Positions 18,432-28,990 are shown, counted from the stretch's first letter. The stretch is 64,000 nt of DNA from Verrucomicrobiota bacterium (GCA_026397915.1 JAPLTX010000012.1:1-64000); one strand, 5' to 3'. Numbers and translations: made by a program. The notes: a model not told the origin generated them from the letters alone.

Positions 18432-18553
18432 GGTAGTAGCGTGACTGGCCGGATGTTGTCCGCAGCGCGTCGCAGTGTCGAGCGCGATTTCGCCAGCGGC
18501 GGCGGGCTTGACGGCTCCACCGCCACCGCCCAGAATGCCGGCGGAGGTGCAAT

Positions 18554-19018
18554 ATGACTGAATCATCTACTGACAAAGCCCGCAGCAAGGATCGCCTGCC
18601 GGAATACGCCATCTACAAACCCAACGCCCGCGGCAGCGGCGGCGTGGTGCGGTTCGAGCTGAACCGCGAGAAGGGTGCGGTGTTCGTGGACGGCGCCAAC
18701 CAGTCGGGCGAGAAGCAGTTCGACTGGGAGAAGAAGATCACTATGAAGTGGGGGCTGCATGATCTCGGCGCGGTGCTGGCCGTGCTGGAGCGGCGGGCGC
18801 CGGACGCGAAGCTGTTTCACAAGACGGAGAAGTTCAACAGCGCGTTCGAGCTGGCGTCGCAGGACTCGCCGGACCGCGCGCCGTATTTTATCCACATGTC
18901 CCATCAAGACGCGGCGACCAAGCAGGTGAAGAAGGTTGGCATTCCGCTGACGCACGGCGAGGCGGCGGTGCTGGAGACGCTGTTGAAGACGGCGGTAGCA
19001 CGGCTGATGGGATGGTGA
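18554..19018 (+). CDS. Whirly-like ssDNA-binding protein (candidate)
   Basis: QFDWEKKITMKWGLHDLGAVLAVLERRAPDAKLFHKT ... APYFIHMSHQDAATKQVKKVGIPLTHGEAAVLETLLKTAVARLMGW resembles the plant Whirly core (YDWxxKQxFxLSxTEIGxLxSL...EFFHDP ... YFxxLSVxN...VPxTxAEFAVxxxAFxFxLPxLxGW), recalled from memory. Confidence 0.55.
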   Translation: MTESSTDKARSKDRLPEYAIYKPNARGSGGVVRFELNREKGAVFVDGANQSGEKQFDWEKKITMKWGLHDLGAVLAVLERRAPDAKLFHKTEKFNSAFELASQDSPDRAPYFIHMSHQDAATKQVKKVGIPLTHGEAAVLETLLKTAVARLMGW

Positions 19019-19234
19019 ACGGATCGTTGAGCGTGGAGCGTGAAGTGTTTGAATACACGTGGCTCCGCTTCGACGCCCTACGCCTCACGCTTCACGTCTT
19101 ACGTTTCAAGTCTTCGCCTCCACTTCACGATCCCCGGCAGGTCGTGGCGCTGAGGCTCCACACGTTCCGCACGTTGAACGCGGGGTGATTTCCGTGCTAA
19201 GGTCGCGCAACCGACAACACGGAAAGAACGCTTC

Positions 19235-22090
19235 ATGAAATCCATCGGGACAATCGGCGCTGGCAAACACTGGTTTGTGGCATTGGCGGCGGTCGTCATA
19301 GGCAGCTTGCGGATCGCGGCGGCCGACATTGTGTGGCTCGAAACCGAGCAATTCGAAGAGTTTGGCGGCTGGGTCAACGACTCACAGTTCGTGGACCAGA
19401 TGGGTTCGCCGTATCTGCTCGCGGATGGTATCGGCACCCCGGCGAAGGATGCGGTGACGCACGTTGACCTGCCGCGCGCGGACCGTTGGCGACTCTGGGC
19501 GCGCGCGCGCGATTGGGAGCCGAAGCATCATCCGGGACGGTTCCAAATCCTGCTGAACGGCAAACCGGTGGGACGCGAGTTCGGCGCGAGCGGCAAGAAC
19601 GGCTGGAGTTGGGAAGATGGCGGCTCGCACGAACTCTCCGGCAAGATCGAGCTCCGTTTGCGCGACCTCACAGGCTACTACGGCCGCTGCGACGTGATCG
19701 TGCTGACGACGGACTTCGACTGGACGCCGCCCGACGGCAAGGACGCCATCGCCGCGTTGCGCGAGAAGTTCGGTGGCGTGAGCCGCGAGGTCAGGAATGC
19801 CGGCGATTACGACGTGGTCGTGGTCGGCGGCGGGCTGGCGGGTTGCATGGCAGCGGTGTCGTCGGCGCGGATGGGCGCACGCACGGCATTGATCCAGAAC
19901 CGACCGGTGCTCGGCGGCAATGGCAGCACGGAAATCCTCGTGCCGCCCGTAGGCGTCTGGCCCGGCGGACGATGGGATGCGCGCGACCCGCGCGAAACCG
20001 GTTTGATCGAGGAGGTGCGCACGATTGGCAATCAGCGTGCGGTGGAGACGCGCTATTACTCCGGCCGACTCCAACGTCTCTGCACAGCCGAGCCAAACCT
20101 GACGCTGCGGTTGAACACGCACGTTACCGGCGTCCAAACCCGGCCCAATGCGACAAACACCATCGCCGCCGTGTTCGCCCTCGACGTGAAGACGGGCGAG
20201 CGCCTCCGTTTCACCGGCCGCATTTTCGTGGATTGCACTGGTGACGGCATCGTGGGCAAGGACGCGGGCGCGGTCTGCCGCCGCGGCCGGGAATCTCGTT
20301 CGATGCACAACGAATCACTCGCGCCGGAGAAAGCCGACGAGACCACGATGGGCAACTCGCTCAAATACTTCAGCCAGTCCACCGGCACGAAGCAGACGTT
20401 TGTGACGCCGCCGTGGGCGGTGAAGTTCGCCTCGTGCGACGATTTCCCCGAGCGCCGTCATCCGCCGCACCTGACCGCGGAGATGGGCTGGCAATGGATG
20501 CTCGAACTCGGCGGCATGCGCGACACGTATCGCGACAAGGAGGAAATCCGCGACGACTTGCTCAAGCTCATCTACGGCATCTGGGACCACGTGAAGAACG
20601 GTTGCCCGAAGCTCAAGGACGAAGCCGCCGACCACAAACTCGTCTGGGTCGGCAGCGTCGCCGGCGTGCGCGAAAGCTGGCGGCTGATCGGCGACTGTAT
20701 CTTCACCGAGAACAACATGGCCGAGCAGACGCTGTTTCCGGACCGCGTTGCCTACGGCGCGTGGGGACTCGACGATCATTACTCGGAAGGGTTCTTCCAT
20801 CGCGGGCTGCCGTCGCATCATCCTTACACGGGCCGTCTCCACTCGATTCCGTATCGGAGCCTCTACTCGACGAACGTCGTCAACTTGCTCATGGCCGGTC
20901 GCGACATTTCCGCCACGCACATCGGCATGGGCACGACGCGCGTGCAGTTGACGTGCGCCGTCATGGGTCAGGCCGCGGGCACCGCCGCCGGGATGTGCGT
21001 CGAGCGCGGTGCGACACCGCGCGAGATTTACCGGAGCTATCTCGACAAACTTCAGCAGCAGTTGCTCAAGGACGGCGCTTACATCATTGACCTGCCGAAC
21101 CACGACCCCGCCGACCTCGCCCGCGCTGCGCATGTTACCGCCTCCAGCGAGGGCATCGGCACGAAAGGCGAACCGATGCCCGCCACGAACGTCATCAACG
21201 GCATCGCCCGCGTAGTCGGCCACAACGGCAACGCGTGGATGCCCAACCGGAACGTCGCGCCGCCGCATTGGATTGAACTGGCTTGGCGCGAGCCGCAGAA
21301 GTTCAACGTCGTTCATGTGACGTTCTTCACAAAGCGGCACACCCCGAAACATTTTGCCGTGGAAGCGTGGGTGAACGGTAGTTGGAAGAAGCTCGCGGAA
21401 GTCGGTGACAAACCACTGCGCCGCCATGTGCTCGGTTTGGAACGTGTCACCGCCTCCAAGTTGCGCGTGGTCCTCTCCGACGCCGTCGGCATCTGCGAGA
21501 TTCGCGTCTATGACGAACCGGAGCGCGTCGTGGAGATCGCCCGCCGCGCCGCGAACAACCAGAGGTTGCCCGACGTAAGCGCGCGCCTGCCGTGGGAAAC
21601 GAGCGATGTGCCGGAGGATGCGACGATCACGTCCGGCGCAAAATCTTCGCCCGGCATGCCGCTGGAGGAAGCCGTGAAAAAGTTTGGCGGCATCCTGCTA
21701 GATGACTCAGAAGCCGAAACCACCGGCGACTGGGGCCGTTCGACCTACTCAAAGCCGTTCATCAGCGACGGATATCTGACTGACGGCAACGGCGGCAAAG
21801 GCGCGAAGAGCGCCAGCTTCCGCCCGAACCTGCCGAAGGCCGGCGCTTACGAAGTGCGGCTGGCCTACGCCGCCGAGAACAATCGCGCGACCAACACGCC
21901 CGTGACCATCCGAACCTCGCGTGGCGAGAAGACGATGGTCGTGAACCAACGCCGCGCGCCGGAGATCGCCGGCTTGTTCCACTCGCTTGGCCGCTTCGAC
22001 CTCGACGCCGGCTCCGCCACCGCCATCGTCATCTCCAATACCGGCACCGACGGCTATGTGGTGGTGGACGCGGTTCAAATCGTGCCGTGA
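19235..22090 (+). CDS. Secreted FAD-dependent oxidoreductase with C-terminal golvesin/xanthan-lyase-like domain
   Basis: Signal peptide; Rossmann DYDVVVVGGGLAGCMAAVSSARMGARTALIQNRPVLGGNGSTE; GRDISATHIGMGTTRVQLTCAVMGQAAGTAA; C-terminal YEVRLAYAAENNRATNTPVTIRT...GYVVVDAVQIVP. Confidence 0.85.
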   Translation: MKSIGTIGAGKHWFVALAAVVIGSLRIAAADIVWLETEQFEEFGGWVNDSQFVDQMGSPYLLADGIGTPAKDAVTHVDLPRADRWRLWARARDWEPKHHPGRFQILLNGKPVGREFGASGKNGWSWEDGGSHELSGKIELRLRDLTGYYGRCDVIVLTTDFDWTPPDGKDAIAALREKFGGVSREVRNAGDYDVVVVGGGLAGCMAAVSSARMGARTALIQNRPVLGGNGSTEILVPPVGVWPGGRWDARDPRETGLIEEVRTIGNQRAVETRYYSGRLQRLCTAEPNLTLRLNTHVTGVQTRPNATNTIAAVFALDVKTGERLRFTGRIFVDCTGDGIVGKDAGAVCRRGRESRSMHNESLAPEKADETTMGNSLKYFSQSTGTKQTFVTPPWAVKFASCDDFPERRHPPHLTAEMGWQWMLELGGMRDTYRDKEEIRDDLLKLIYGIWDHVKNGCPKLKDEAADHKLVWVGSVAGVRESWRLIGDCIFTENNMAEQTLFPDRVAYGAWGLDDHYSEGFFHRGLPSHHPYTGRLHSIPYRSLYSTNVVNLLMAGRDISATHIGMGTTRVQLTCAVMGQAAGTAAGMCVERGATPREIYRSYLDKLQQQLLKDGAYIIDLPNHDPADLARAAHVTASSEGIGTKGEPMPATNVINGIARVVGHNGNAWMPNRNVAPPHWIELAWREPQKFNVVHVTFFTKRHTPKHFAVEAWVNGSWKKLAEVGDKPLRRHVLGLERVTASKLRVVLSDAVGICEIRVYDEPERVVEIARRAANNQRLPDVSARLPWETSDVPEDATITSGAKSSPGMPLEEAVKKFGGILLDDSEAETTGDWGRSTYSKPFISDGYLTDGNGGKGAKSASFRPNLPKAGAYEVRLAYAAENNRATNTPVTIRTSRGEKTMVVNQRRAPEIAGLFHSLGRFDLDAGSATAIVISNTGTDGYVVVDAVQIVP

Positions 22091-23223
22091 AAGCAGCGAG
22101 CCGAGTTTCTGGCCTCGTCATCATATTGACAGTCGCATTGCTGCCAGTTTGCGGCGCAGAGTCGAAATCTGTCGCGGTTGAACTCGGCCTGCCGGAAACA
22201 TTGCTGGCCGACGGGCAGCACGGGTTGCGATATTTCCCTGACGAGCGGACCGTCATTGTCCGCACCAATCCGAACTACCGCGTGCTGCTGGCGGCGGGCA
22301 TCAAGACGGTGCTGCTTGAAGGCGAGGTGATGACGCGCCTCGCTTCGCCAAGGGACGTGCTGCTGCCGGGCAAGGCGGGCGAGTTCGACAACGGTTACGC
22401 GGGCATCAGCGGCGCGTGGCGCGCGCCGTCGGGCGAACTGCTTGCGATCTACCACGCCGAAGACCAGGAAGGGATGCCGCGCAACAAGGAAGGGATTCCG
22501 GGATTCTATTGCTGTGTCGGACTGGCCGTTTCGCGCGATGACGGCACGACGTTCGAGAAGCGCGGCCCAATCCTCACCGGTCATTTGGCGAAGGTCGCTG
22601 GTGGACGGTTCGATCAAGGTGTCGGCGAGCCGTGCCTGCTCGCAGAACCGGGCAGGAAGTTCCTCTACTGCTACTACACGTCGCACGAGCCGGTCGGCGG
22701 TCGTGGCGTGACGATCTGCATGGCGCGTTGCCCGGTGGCGGATGCGATGAGGCCGGACGCGTGGGGGAAGTTCTTTGATGGCGGCTTCACCGAGCTGGGT
22801 CTTGGAGGACACGACACGCCGGTTGTGACGAGCGGCTTGCGCGACGCTTGCGCCCTGATTCCGCATGTAACCTACGTGCCGGCACTGCGGCAGTTCGTGA
22901 TGTTGTTTTGCGTGAGCGCGTGGTTGGAAAGTGAGAAGAAAGGACGCTCCGGCGTCTATGTTGCGTTTTCCGACGACGGCATCCTCTGGCCTCGCGAACG
23001 GATGCAACAAATCTGGAAAGTGCCAACGATTCCTGTCATCGGCCGCGAATTGGCGTGGCAGCCGACGCTGGTGCTCGACGAGCCTGCGGGTTCCTCGCTC
23101 ACCGGCTGGCTCTACTACAGCTACAGCGAAAACTGGGGCCACAAACCACCGCACAAGCCGCACTACTTCATGCGGCGGCGGATCGAGTTCAAAGCAGCGC
23201 CCGGCGTCGGTCACAGCGACTGA
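22087..23223 (+). CDS. Secreted sialidase-like / beta-propeller glycoside hydrolase-like protein
   Basis: GTG start overlapping the previous stop (GTGA); signal peptide; propeller-like blocks (AVSRDDGTTFEKRGPIL, VYVAFSDDGILWPRERMQQIWKVP). Family not certain. Confidence 0.55.
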   Translation: MKAASRVSGLVIILTVALLPVCGAESKSVAVELGLPETLLADGQHGLRYFPDERTVIVRTNPNYRVLLAAGIKTVLLEGEVMTRLASPRDVLLPGKAGEFDNGYAGISGAWRAPSGELLAIYHAEDQEGMPRNKEGIPGFYCCVGLAVSRDDGTTFEKRGPILTGHLAKVAGGRFDQGVGEPCLLAEPGRKFLYCYYTSHEPVGGRGVTICMARCPVADAMRPDAWGKFFDGGFTELGLGGHDTPVVTSGLRDACALIPHVTYVPALRQFVMLFCVSAWLESEKKGRSGVYVAFSDDGILWPRERMQQIWKVPTIPVIGRELAWQPTLVLDEPAGSSLTGWLYYSYSENWGHKPPHKPHYFMRRRIEFKAAPGVGHSD

Positions 23224-23282
23224 CGCCGCGAACTTTCGGAGAAGTTCCAGCTTTTCAGTCTTGGAGAAAGAACAAAACGTTC

Positions 23283-25199
23283 TCAGTTTCCCCGGCCGCG
23301 CAGGAACTCTTCCTCGAACGACACCCACGCCGCGAGCCGCTGTCGCAACCGGCGGCAACGCTCCGGTTCGGCCGTCGCCATGTTGCGCTGCTCGTCGGGA
23401 TCATGCGCCAAGTCAAAAAGCATCTCCCGCCCGCGCGTCGTGTTGAGGATGTATTTCCACTGTTCCTCGCGAATGCCGAACTGATAATCGCCGACGCTGG
23501 CGACGAAATACGCGCGGGGCGGACGTGCCGGCTCGAAGAGGCTGCGTCCCTGCCACTCGCCCGCCGGCTCCGCGCCCAGGATGTCGGTGATCGTCGGGTT
23601 GAGGTCCATGTGCGAGCCGATGGTTGCCACGCGCCGGCCCGCCGGAAACAGCCGGGGGTTCCACAGCATCAACGGCACGTGCACGTCCTCCTGGTAAACC
23701 GTGAAACCGTGCCCGCGTTGCTTGTGTGGCTCGCGGAACGCCTCGCCGTGGTCGCCGGTCACCACTACCAGCGTGTCGTCCGCCAAGCCGCGCTCGCGCA
23801 GCGCCGCAAATAATCTCCCAAGCTGCCGGTCCGTCTCACGCAGCGCATTCAGGTAGCGCGACAGGTCTGCGCTCCGCGTATCGCCCGGTTTGCGGGACAG
23901 AAACTCCATCGGTTTCGCACCCGGGCTTGGCGTGTAGGGATCATGCGTCTGGTCGGTCCAGCACAACGCCAGAAACGGCTGACCGCGCTTTGCGTCAATC
24001 CACCGCAGCAGCCGGTCAACCAGATAACGCTCCTCCGCGCTCTCCGACGACAGCCGAGGGCAGCCAAACTCGCGGTAATCGTGCGCCTCGTCAAAACCAA
24101 AGCCTTTGATCCACGACTCGCCGCCGTTCCAATCCATGTCGCCGCTCTGCAAATACACCGTGCGCCGGCCGCGCGCGCGCAGCACCGACGCCAGCGATGG
24201 CGGCGGCGGCCGCTCGGTCGTCGGCGCGTAACACCACGGCAGTCCCGGATAGATCGAAGAACTGATCGCCATGAACGAGCAGAACGTATAGCCGAGATGC
24301 GAATAGAAGTCGTCGAACACCATTGCGTGCGCCGATTCTGCGATCAGGCTCGGCGTGGTCTCGTAACGGCTGCCGTAGAGGCTCAGATACCTCGTCCCCA
24401 CTGATTCGAGCACAACCACGATCACGTTGCGCGGGCGGGCTGTTCCGGCGGGCGGTTTGAACCAACCCGGCGGCGTGCCACGCGACTTCAGCGGACGAAA
24501 CTCCGCCAAGTCTTCCTGCGGAAAATCCTTCGGGAACGTCACCTGCCGCGCGCCGCTTAACCCCACCGCCGTCGAGCGGACTAGTTCCACATGCGGACAG
24601 AGCGCCAACTGACCGTATTCCCAATCGTCCGCCTGTGGCGCGTATTCCCACAGGCCTGCCGCAATCCAGAGACCAGCAACCGCGAGCGCCCACACCGGCA
24701 CGCTCCGACGACGGCAGGCCCAGAGCGCAACGCCGAGATAACCCACCGGCACGGCGATGAATGCCGCCACAATCGGCACGGTGAGCCGTTCGCTGACAGA
24801 TGACTGGATGGTCGCAGCGTTGCGGACAAGGCTCAGCAGGTCGTAGGTTAGCGGCCGGGAAAAATATTGGAATATGCCGACAGCCAGCACAACGTAGAAA
24901 GCGCACAGCATGAAGAACGCCAGCGACGCGCCTCGGACGATGTGCGCCAGCATGGGCCGCCGCGCCGCCATGCGCGCCACGATTTCCGCAACCACTCCCA
25001 GCGTCACCGCGAACAACACGTCCTGAAATGACACCACTGCGAAATCAAGCAACCAGCGCGGAGACCGTGGCGGCTCGAGCAACACCGCCTTCGCTCCGAC
25101 CAACACCACCGCGAGCCACAACGCTGCGCGCAGTGGCGAGACTAGCGCGCGCCCTGGTTTCGGGGCCGACGTATTGCTTGACGAACTAGTTTCGAGCAT
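23283..25199 (-). CDS. Membrane-anchored sulfatase (alkaline phosphatase superfamily; LtaS-like layout)
   Basis: N-terminal TM helices followed by RPRNVIVVVLESVGTRYLSLYG, YEDVHVPLMLWNP-type and VVVTGDHGEAFREPHKQRGHGFTVYQEDVHVPLMLW motifs. Confidence 0.85.
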   Translation of the reverse strand: MLETSSSSNTSAPKPGRALVSPLRAALWLAVVLVGAKAVLLEPPRSPRWLLDFAVVSFQDVLFAVTLGVVAEIVARMAARRPMLAHIVRGASLAFFMLCAFYVVLAVGIFQYFSRPLTYDLLSLVRNAATIQSSVSERLTVPIVAAFIAVPVGYLGVALWACRRRSVPVWALAVAGLWIAAGLWEYAPQADDWEYGQLALCPHVELVRSTAVGLSGARQVTFPKDFPQEDLAEFRPLKSRGTPPGWFKPPAGTARPRNVIVVVLESVGTRYLSLYGSRYETTPSLIAESAHAMVFDDFYSHLGYTFCSFMAISSSIYPGLPWCYAPTTERPPPPSLASVLRARGRRTVYLQSGDMDWNGGESWIKGFGFDEAHDYREFGCPRLSSESAEERYLVDRLLRWIDAKRGQPFLALCWTDQTHDPYTPSPGAKPMEFLSRKPGDTRSADLSRYLNALRETDRQLGRLFAALRERGLADDTLVVVTGDHGEAFREPHKQRGHGFTVYQEDVHVPLMLWNPRLFPAGRRVATIGSHMDLNPTITDILGAEPAGEWQGRSLFEPARPPRAYFVASVGDYQFGIREEQWKYILNTTRGREMLFDLAHDPDEQRNMATAEPERCRRLRQRLAAWVSFEEEFLRGRGN

Positions 25200-25273
25200 C
25201 GCGCGAAAGATGCGGCGGAAACCAGTGGCAACGCAAGCGGGAACTCGGCTCTACCGAGCGCTGTTCGCCCGCG

Positions 25274-27508
25274 CTACTTCTTCGCCGCCGGCTTGGGGCG
25301 CGTCTGGCCGAGCGCTTTGCGGGCGCGACGGAGGATGCCTTGGTTTTGCGTCGCCTTCACAACTTTCCGCATAGCATCGGCGACGACGGCGGGGTTGGAG
25401 GCGACCAGACGCTCGGAGATGGAGACGGCGGCGAGGCAGGCTTCGTCCTTGATCGCCGGGTTTTCGAGATGCGACATCACCATCGCGAGCGAATCGGCGT
25501 CGCTGGCGTTGCTGAGCGCGCTCAGCAGCAGCCGCTTCTCGGCGTCGCCCTGGATCAGCGCGGTCGCTTCCTTGCACATCGCCTGGCGCTTGGCGGCGTC
25601 AAGATTGGCGTCGCCGATGGCGCGGATGTAGCCGCGCAGGGCCAGCACCTTGTAGGTCTTGTTCGGCGAGGTCTTCGCCAGCGCGAGTTGTTCGTCAGCG
25701 GCCTCGGCAGTCGTCCAGTCGCACAGGACGCGCGTGGCGGTGTCCTTGATTTCCGCGTTCGCGTCGTTGGTGGCAGTGCGCACGACGGCGAGGGCCTTCG
25801 GACCGCCGGCCGAGCGGAGGATGCGCAGCAACGCCTGCTTCGCGGGCACCGGCGCTTGCGCCATCGCGCCGCACAGCGCGTCCACGCATGCCGGCGATGC
25901 CGTCACGGCCGTAAACGTGATCGTCTCGCCCTCGGCGACGGTCTTGCTGGCCGCGACGCCGTTGACAACGTAGTCCACGCTCAGCTTCTTGGGCTTCTTC
26001 GGAGCGGGATCGCCAAAGTTGCCGTTGGTCGCTTCGAGAGACAACGTGCCGGACTTCACCAGCTCGGCGGCTTTCTTCGTTACCTCTGCCGACGGACCTT
26101 CGGGCAACGCGCCATAAACAGCTTTCTTGATGACGACGCTGCCCGCCGCCGGCTCAGCTTGCCGGGCGCAGACCGCTGACAGCGCGTTCTCGGCCGACGC
26201 CGATTGCGTCTTGGTGAGCAGAGCGATCATCGCCGGGATTTCCTTCGCGCCAGCCATGTCGCCAAGGACTTTGAAGCTGGCGACGGAAACTTGCTTGTCG
26301 GCGTCTTCGGCAGCCTTTAGCAACGCCGGCATCGCGTTAGCTACGCGCCGCTGGCCGACCAAATCAATGGCCGTGCAACGTGTCTTCGCGTCCTGAGCGC
26401 TCATCAGGTTAGCGATGGTCGCGTCCGCTTCCTTGCCGGGGAAGCCGGCGAGCGCGGCTTGCGCGGTGGCTGCGACATCGGCGTCAGCGTCGGAAGCCAT
26501 CGTGACCAGCGACGCCAGGCACGAGGGGCAACCGATCTGCGGCAACGCGCGGATGGCGGCGACGCGGACGTTCGCGGGGCCGGTCTTGGCGGCAGCGAGC
26601 ACGGCCGGAACCGTGGCAGTGTCTTTGCGGTCGCCGAGGGCTTGCAGGACGACGATTTGTTTCTCCGGCGCGAGCTTGCCGACTTCGGCGGCGAGAGCTT
26701 GCGTCAGCTTCGCATCGCGCATCTCGTGCGCGAGGCGCATCGCGACGGCGAACATAGCGTTGTCGTCGCCCTTGACCTGCTCCATGAGCATCGCGACGCC
26801 GGCGGGGCCACGGGCGAGGATCGCGCCGCGCGTGGCGGCCATGCGAATGTGGCGTGGCGCCTTGGCGGCGCGCACACAGTCGTAGAGGGCGGTCGCCTTG
26901 TCGCGCTTGCCGGCAGCCAGCAGCGCGTCGGCGGCGCGGATGCAGCCGTCGGCGATGACGTTGAGGTTCGCGCCGGAAGCACTGGCGAGCGCCTTCTCCA
27001 GCGCAGCGGCGGCAGCGAGGTTGCCGATGCGGCCAAGCGAAGCTGCGGCGGCGCAAACGACATCGGCGTCGGCGTCGCAGAGTAGCTTGGCTAGCGGCTC
27101 GACGGCCTTGGCGTCGCGGCGAACGCCGATGGAACTAATCACGCCGGCCAAGAGGCGGCCTTTGACCTTGCCGAGCGCGTCGCGAAGCGCGGCGTCCACT
27201 GACGGATCCGGATTCGGCTCGAGACCGTAGCGCGCCATGTGCGACATCTTCTCGTCGGTCAGGAGCGCGGCGAGGACCGGCACAGCGTTCTTATCGCCGA
27301 GAACGGACAGCTCGCGGCAGGCGGCGAACCGCTCGATCAGCGGCGCGTCGGCTTTCTGCGCCGTCGCGAGCAGCTTGGCGACGTATTCCTTCTTGGCCGC
27401 AGGATCGGCGGGAATGTTCCACTGCGCTTGCGAGGGCAGCGTCATCAACCCGGCGGCAGCCACGGTGACCAGCATCCATTTCATGTTCTTCATTTTCATT
27501 CTCTCCAT
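25274..27508 (-). CDS. Secreted HEAT-repeat protein, paralogue 1
   Basis: Signal peptide MKWMLVTVAAAGLMTLPSQAQ; repeated VCAAAASLGRIGN / VRVAAIRALPQIG HEAT-like helices. Confidence 0.8.
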   Translation of the reverse strand: MERMKMKNMKWMLVTVAAAGLMTLPSQAQWNIPADPAAKKEYVAKLLATAQKADAPLIERFAACRELSVLGDKNAVPVLAALLTDEKMSHMARYGLEPNPDPSVDAALRDALGKVKGRLLAGVISSIGVRRDAKAVEPLAKLLCDADADVVCAAAASLGRIGNLAAAAALEKALASASGANLNVIADGCIRAADALLAAGKRDKATALYDCVRAAKAPRHIRMAATRGAILARGPAGVAMLMEQVKGDDNAMFAVAMRLAHEMRDAKLTQALAAEVGKLAPEKQIVVLQALGDRKDTATVPAVLAAAKTGPANVRVAAIRALPQIGCPSCLASLVTMASDADADVAATAQAALAGFPGKEADATIANLMSAQDAKTRCTAIDLVGQRRVANAMPALLKAAEDADKQVSVASFKVLGDMAGAKEIPAMIALLTKTQSASAENALSAVCARQAEPAAGSVVIKKAVYGALPEGPSAEVTKKAAELVKSGTLSLEATNGNFGDPAPKKPKKLSVDYVVNGVAASKTVAEGETITFTAVTASPACVDALCGAMAQAPVPAKQALLRILRSAGGPKALAVVRTATNDANAEIKDTATRVLCDWTTAEAADEQLALAKTSPNKTYKVLALRGYIRAIGDANLDAAKRQAMCKEATALIQGDAEKRLLLSALSNASDADSLAMVMSHLENPAIKDEACLAAVSISERLVASNPAVVADAMRKVVKATQNQGILRRARKALGQTRPKPAAKK

Positions 27509-27550
27509 TTCAGATTCGGAACAGCTTCGCTTCTTTCGTCAGCGGAAAAA

Positions 27551-28903
27551 TCACACGGTCCACGGCGCGCGCATCGGGCGGGACCGCAACCGGTTCGCTT
27601 CGGCGTCGCCGACAAACTCGCCCTTGATCAGGTCGAACTTCAGGTTTCGCTTCAACTGCTCGCAGATATCAGCCACCAGGCAAATACTCATGGACCGATA
27701 CATGACTTCGGGATTCGCCACCGTGAGCCGGCGCGACCGGATGCAATCAAAGAAATCCCGCACGTGGTTCATCGGCCGTCGCGTCCGGGCCGCGTATTCG
27801 GCCATCACTTTCCTGTATTCGCGCAACAGCGCCGGAGATGAGGCATCGGGCATTTCATAACCATCGGCGGCCCCCAGCCAGCCTTCCGGGCCATCAAACC
27901 GCTCGCCACAGGAGCCATGCCAAAGATTACACTTTTGCCAAACATCGCCGACCACCCGGAACAGAACCAGCTTCACCCCGTTGGATAGACGCGTCACCAT
28001 CGTCTCATCCGGCCCGGCATACTCAAACTCGATGAAGGAAACGTTCGACATGTCGAACGCAGCCAAAGCCTGGGTAACCGTGTGCGCGCCCCACATCGCA
28101 ACATCGGTCGCGGTATCGTAAAAGTGATACCATCCTCCTCCACTTACATAGCCGTGGTTGTAAGGCCGCCAGGGAGACGGGCCGAGCCAGACATCCCAGT
28201 CCAGTTCCTCCTTGGGCGGTTCCGGTTCAGCCGGCAGCCAGTCGTGACGCATCCCGTCGCGCCAGCGGCAGTCGGCGTAAGCGGTATGAACCGGGCCAAG
28301 CTGTCCGGTGCGCGCCATCTCGATGCAGAAGACGTGATTCGGCTCGCTGAGCCGCTGCGCGCCAGTCTGATAGACCCGAGCATACCGGCGGGCGGTTTCC
28401 ACGACCATCCGGCCCTGCGCCATCGAGAGGCAGGCCGGCTTCTCGCAATAGACATCCTTGCCCGCCCGCATCGCCATGATCGAAGCCAGCGCGTGCCAGC
28501 GGTCGCCGGTCGCGATGAGAACCGCATCCACATCCGTCCGCTCAGCGAGGAACTGGCGAATATCGCCATACACGGCGCAATCGGTATTGCCGTATCTCTT
28601 GTCTATGGTGTTTTTCGCCGCCTCGCGACGTTTCTTTTGGACTTCGCAGATGGCGACAAACTGCACGTCCGGTTCGCCAATCATCCAACCCAGATCGTGA
28701 GTCCCGCGTCCGCCGATGCCGATGCCACCCATCACGATCCGCTCGCTCGGCGCCACCGCGCCATCGCGGCCGAGCGCGGAAGCGGGAATCACGTTCGGCG
28801 CAGCCAGCAATGCAGCCGCCTTCAGAAATTGGCGACGCGAAACCAAGTGGGGTGAACCTTTCGGTTCGCCCCGGTTGGTTTGCGTTCTCTCAATTCCGTT
28901 CAC
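27551..28903 (-). CDS. Tat-signal Gfo/Idh/MocA family oxidoreductase 1
   Basis: SRRQFLKAAALLAAPNVIPASALGRDGAVAPSERIVMGGIGIGGRG; DAVLIATGDRWHALASIMAMRAGKDVYCEKPACLSMAQGR. Confidence 0.9.
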   Translation of the reverse strand: MNGIERTQTNRGEPKGSPHLVSRRQFLKAAALLAAPNVIPASALGRDGAVAPSERIVMGGIGIGGRGTHDLGWMIGEPDVQFVAICEVQKKRREAAKNTIDKRYGNTDCAVYGDIRQFLAERTDVDAVLIATGDRWHALASIMAMRAGKDVYCEKPACLSMAQGRMVVETARRYARVYQTGAQRLSEPNHVFCIEMARTGQLGPVHTAYADCRWRDGMRHDWLPAEPEPPKEELDWDVWLGPSPWRPYNHGYVSGGGWYHFYDTATDVAMWGAHTVTQALAAFDMSNVSFIEFEYAGPDETMVTRLSNGVKLVLFRVVGDVWQKCNLWHGSCGERFDGPEGWLGAADGYEMPDASSPALLREYRKVMAEYAARTRRPMNHVRDFFDCIRSRRLTVANPEVMYRSMSICLVADICEQLKRNLKFDLIKGEFVGDAEANRLRSRPMRAPWTV

Positions 28904-28990
28904 GCTGTATTCCTCTTCTTCAATTTTTCAGCACCGTGTTTTGAACTGCGCTTTCCGATTCTGCAACTTGAAACTCGCGATTTGTAATCT

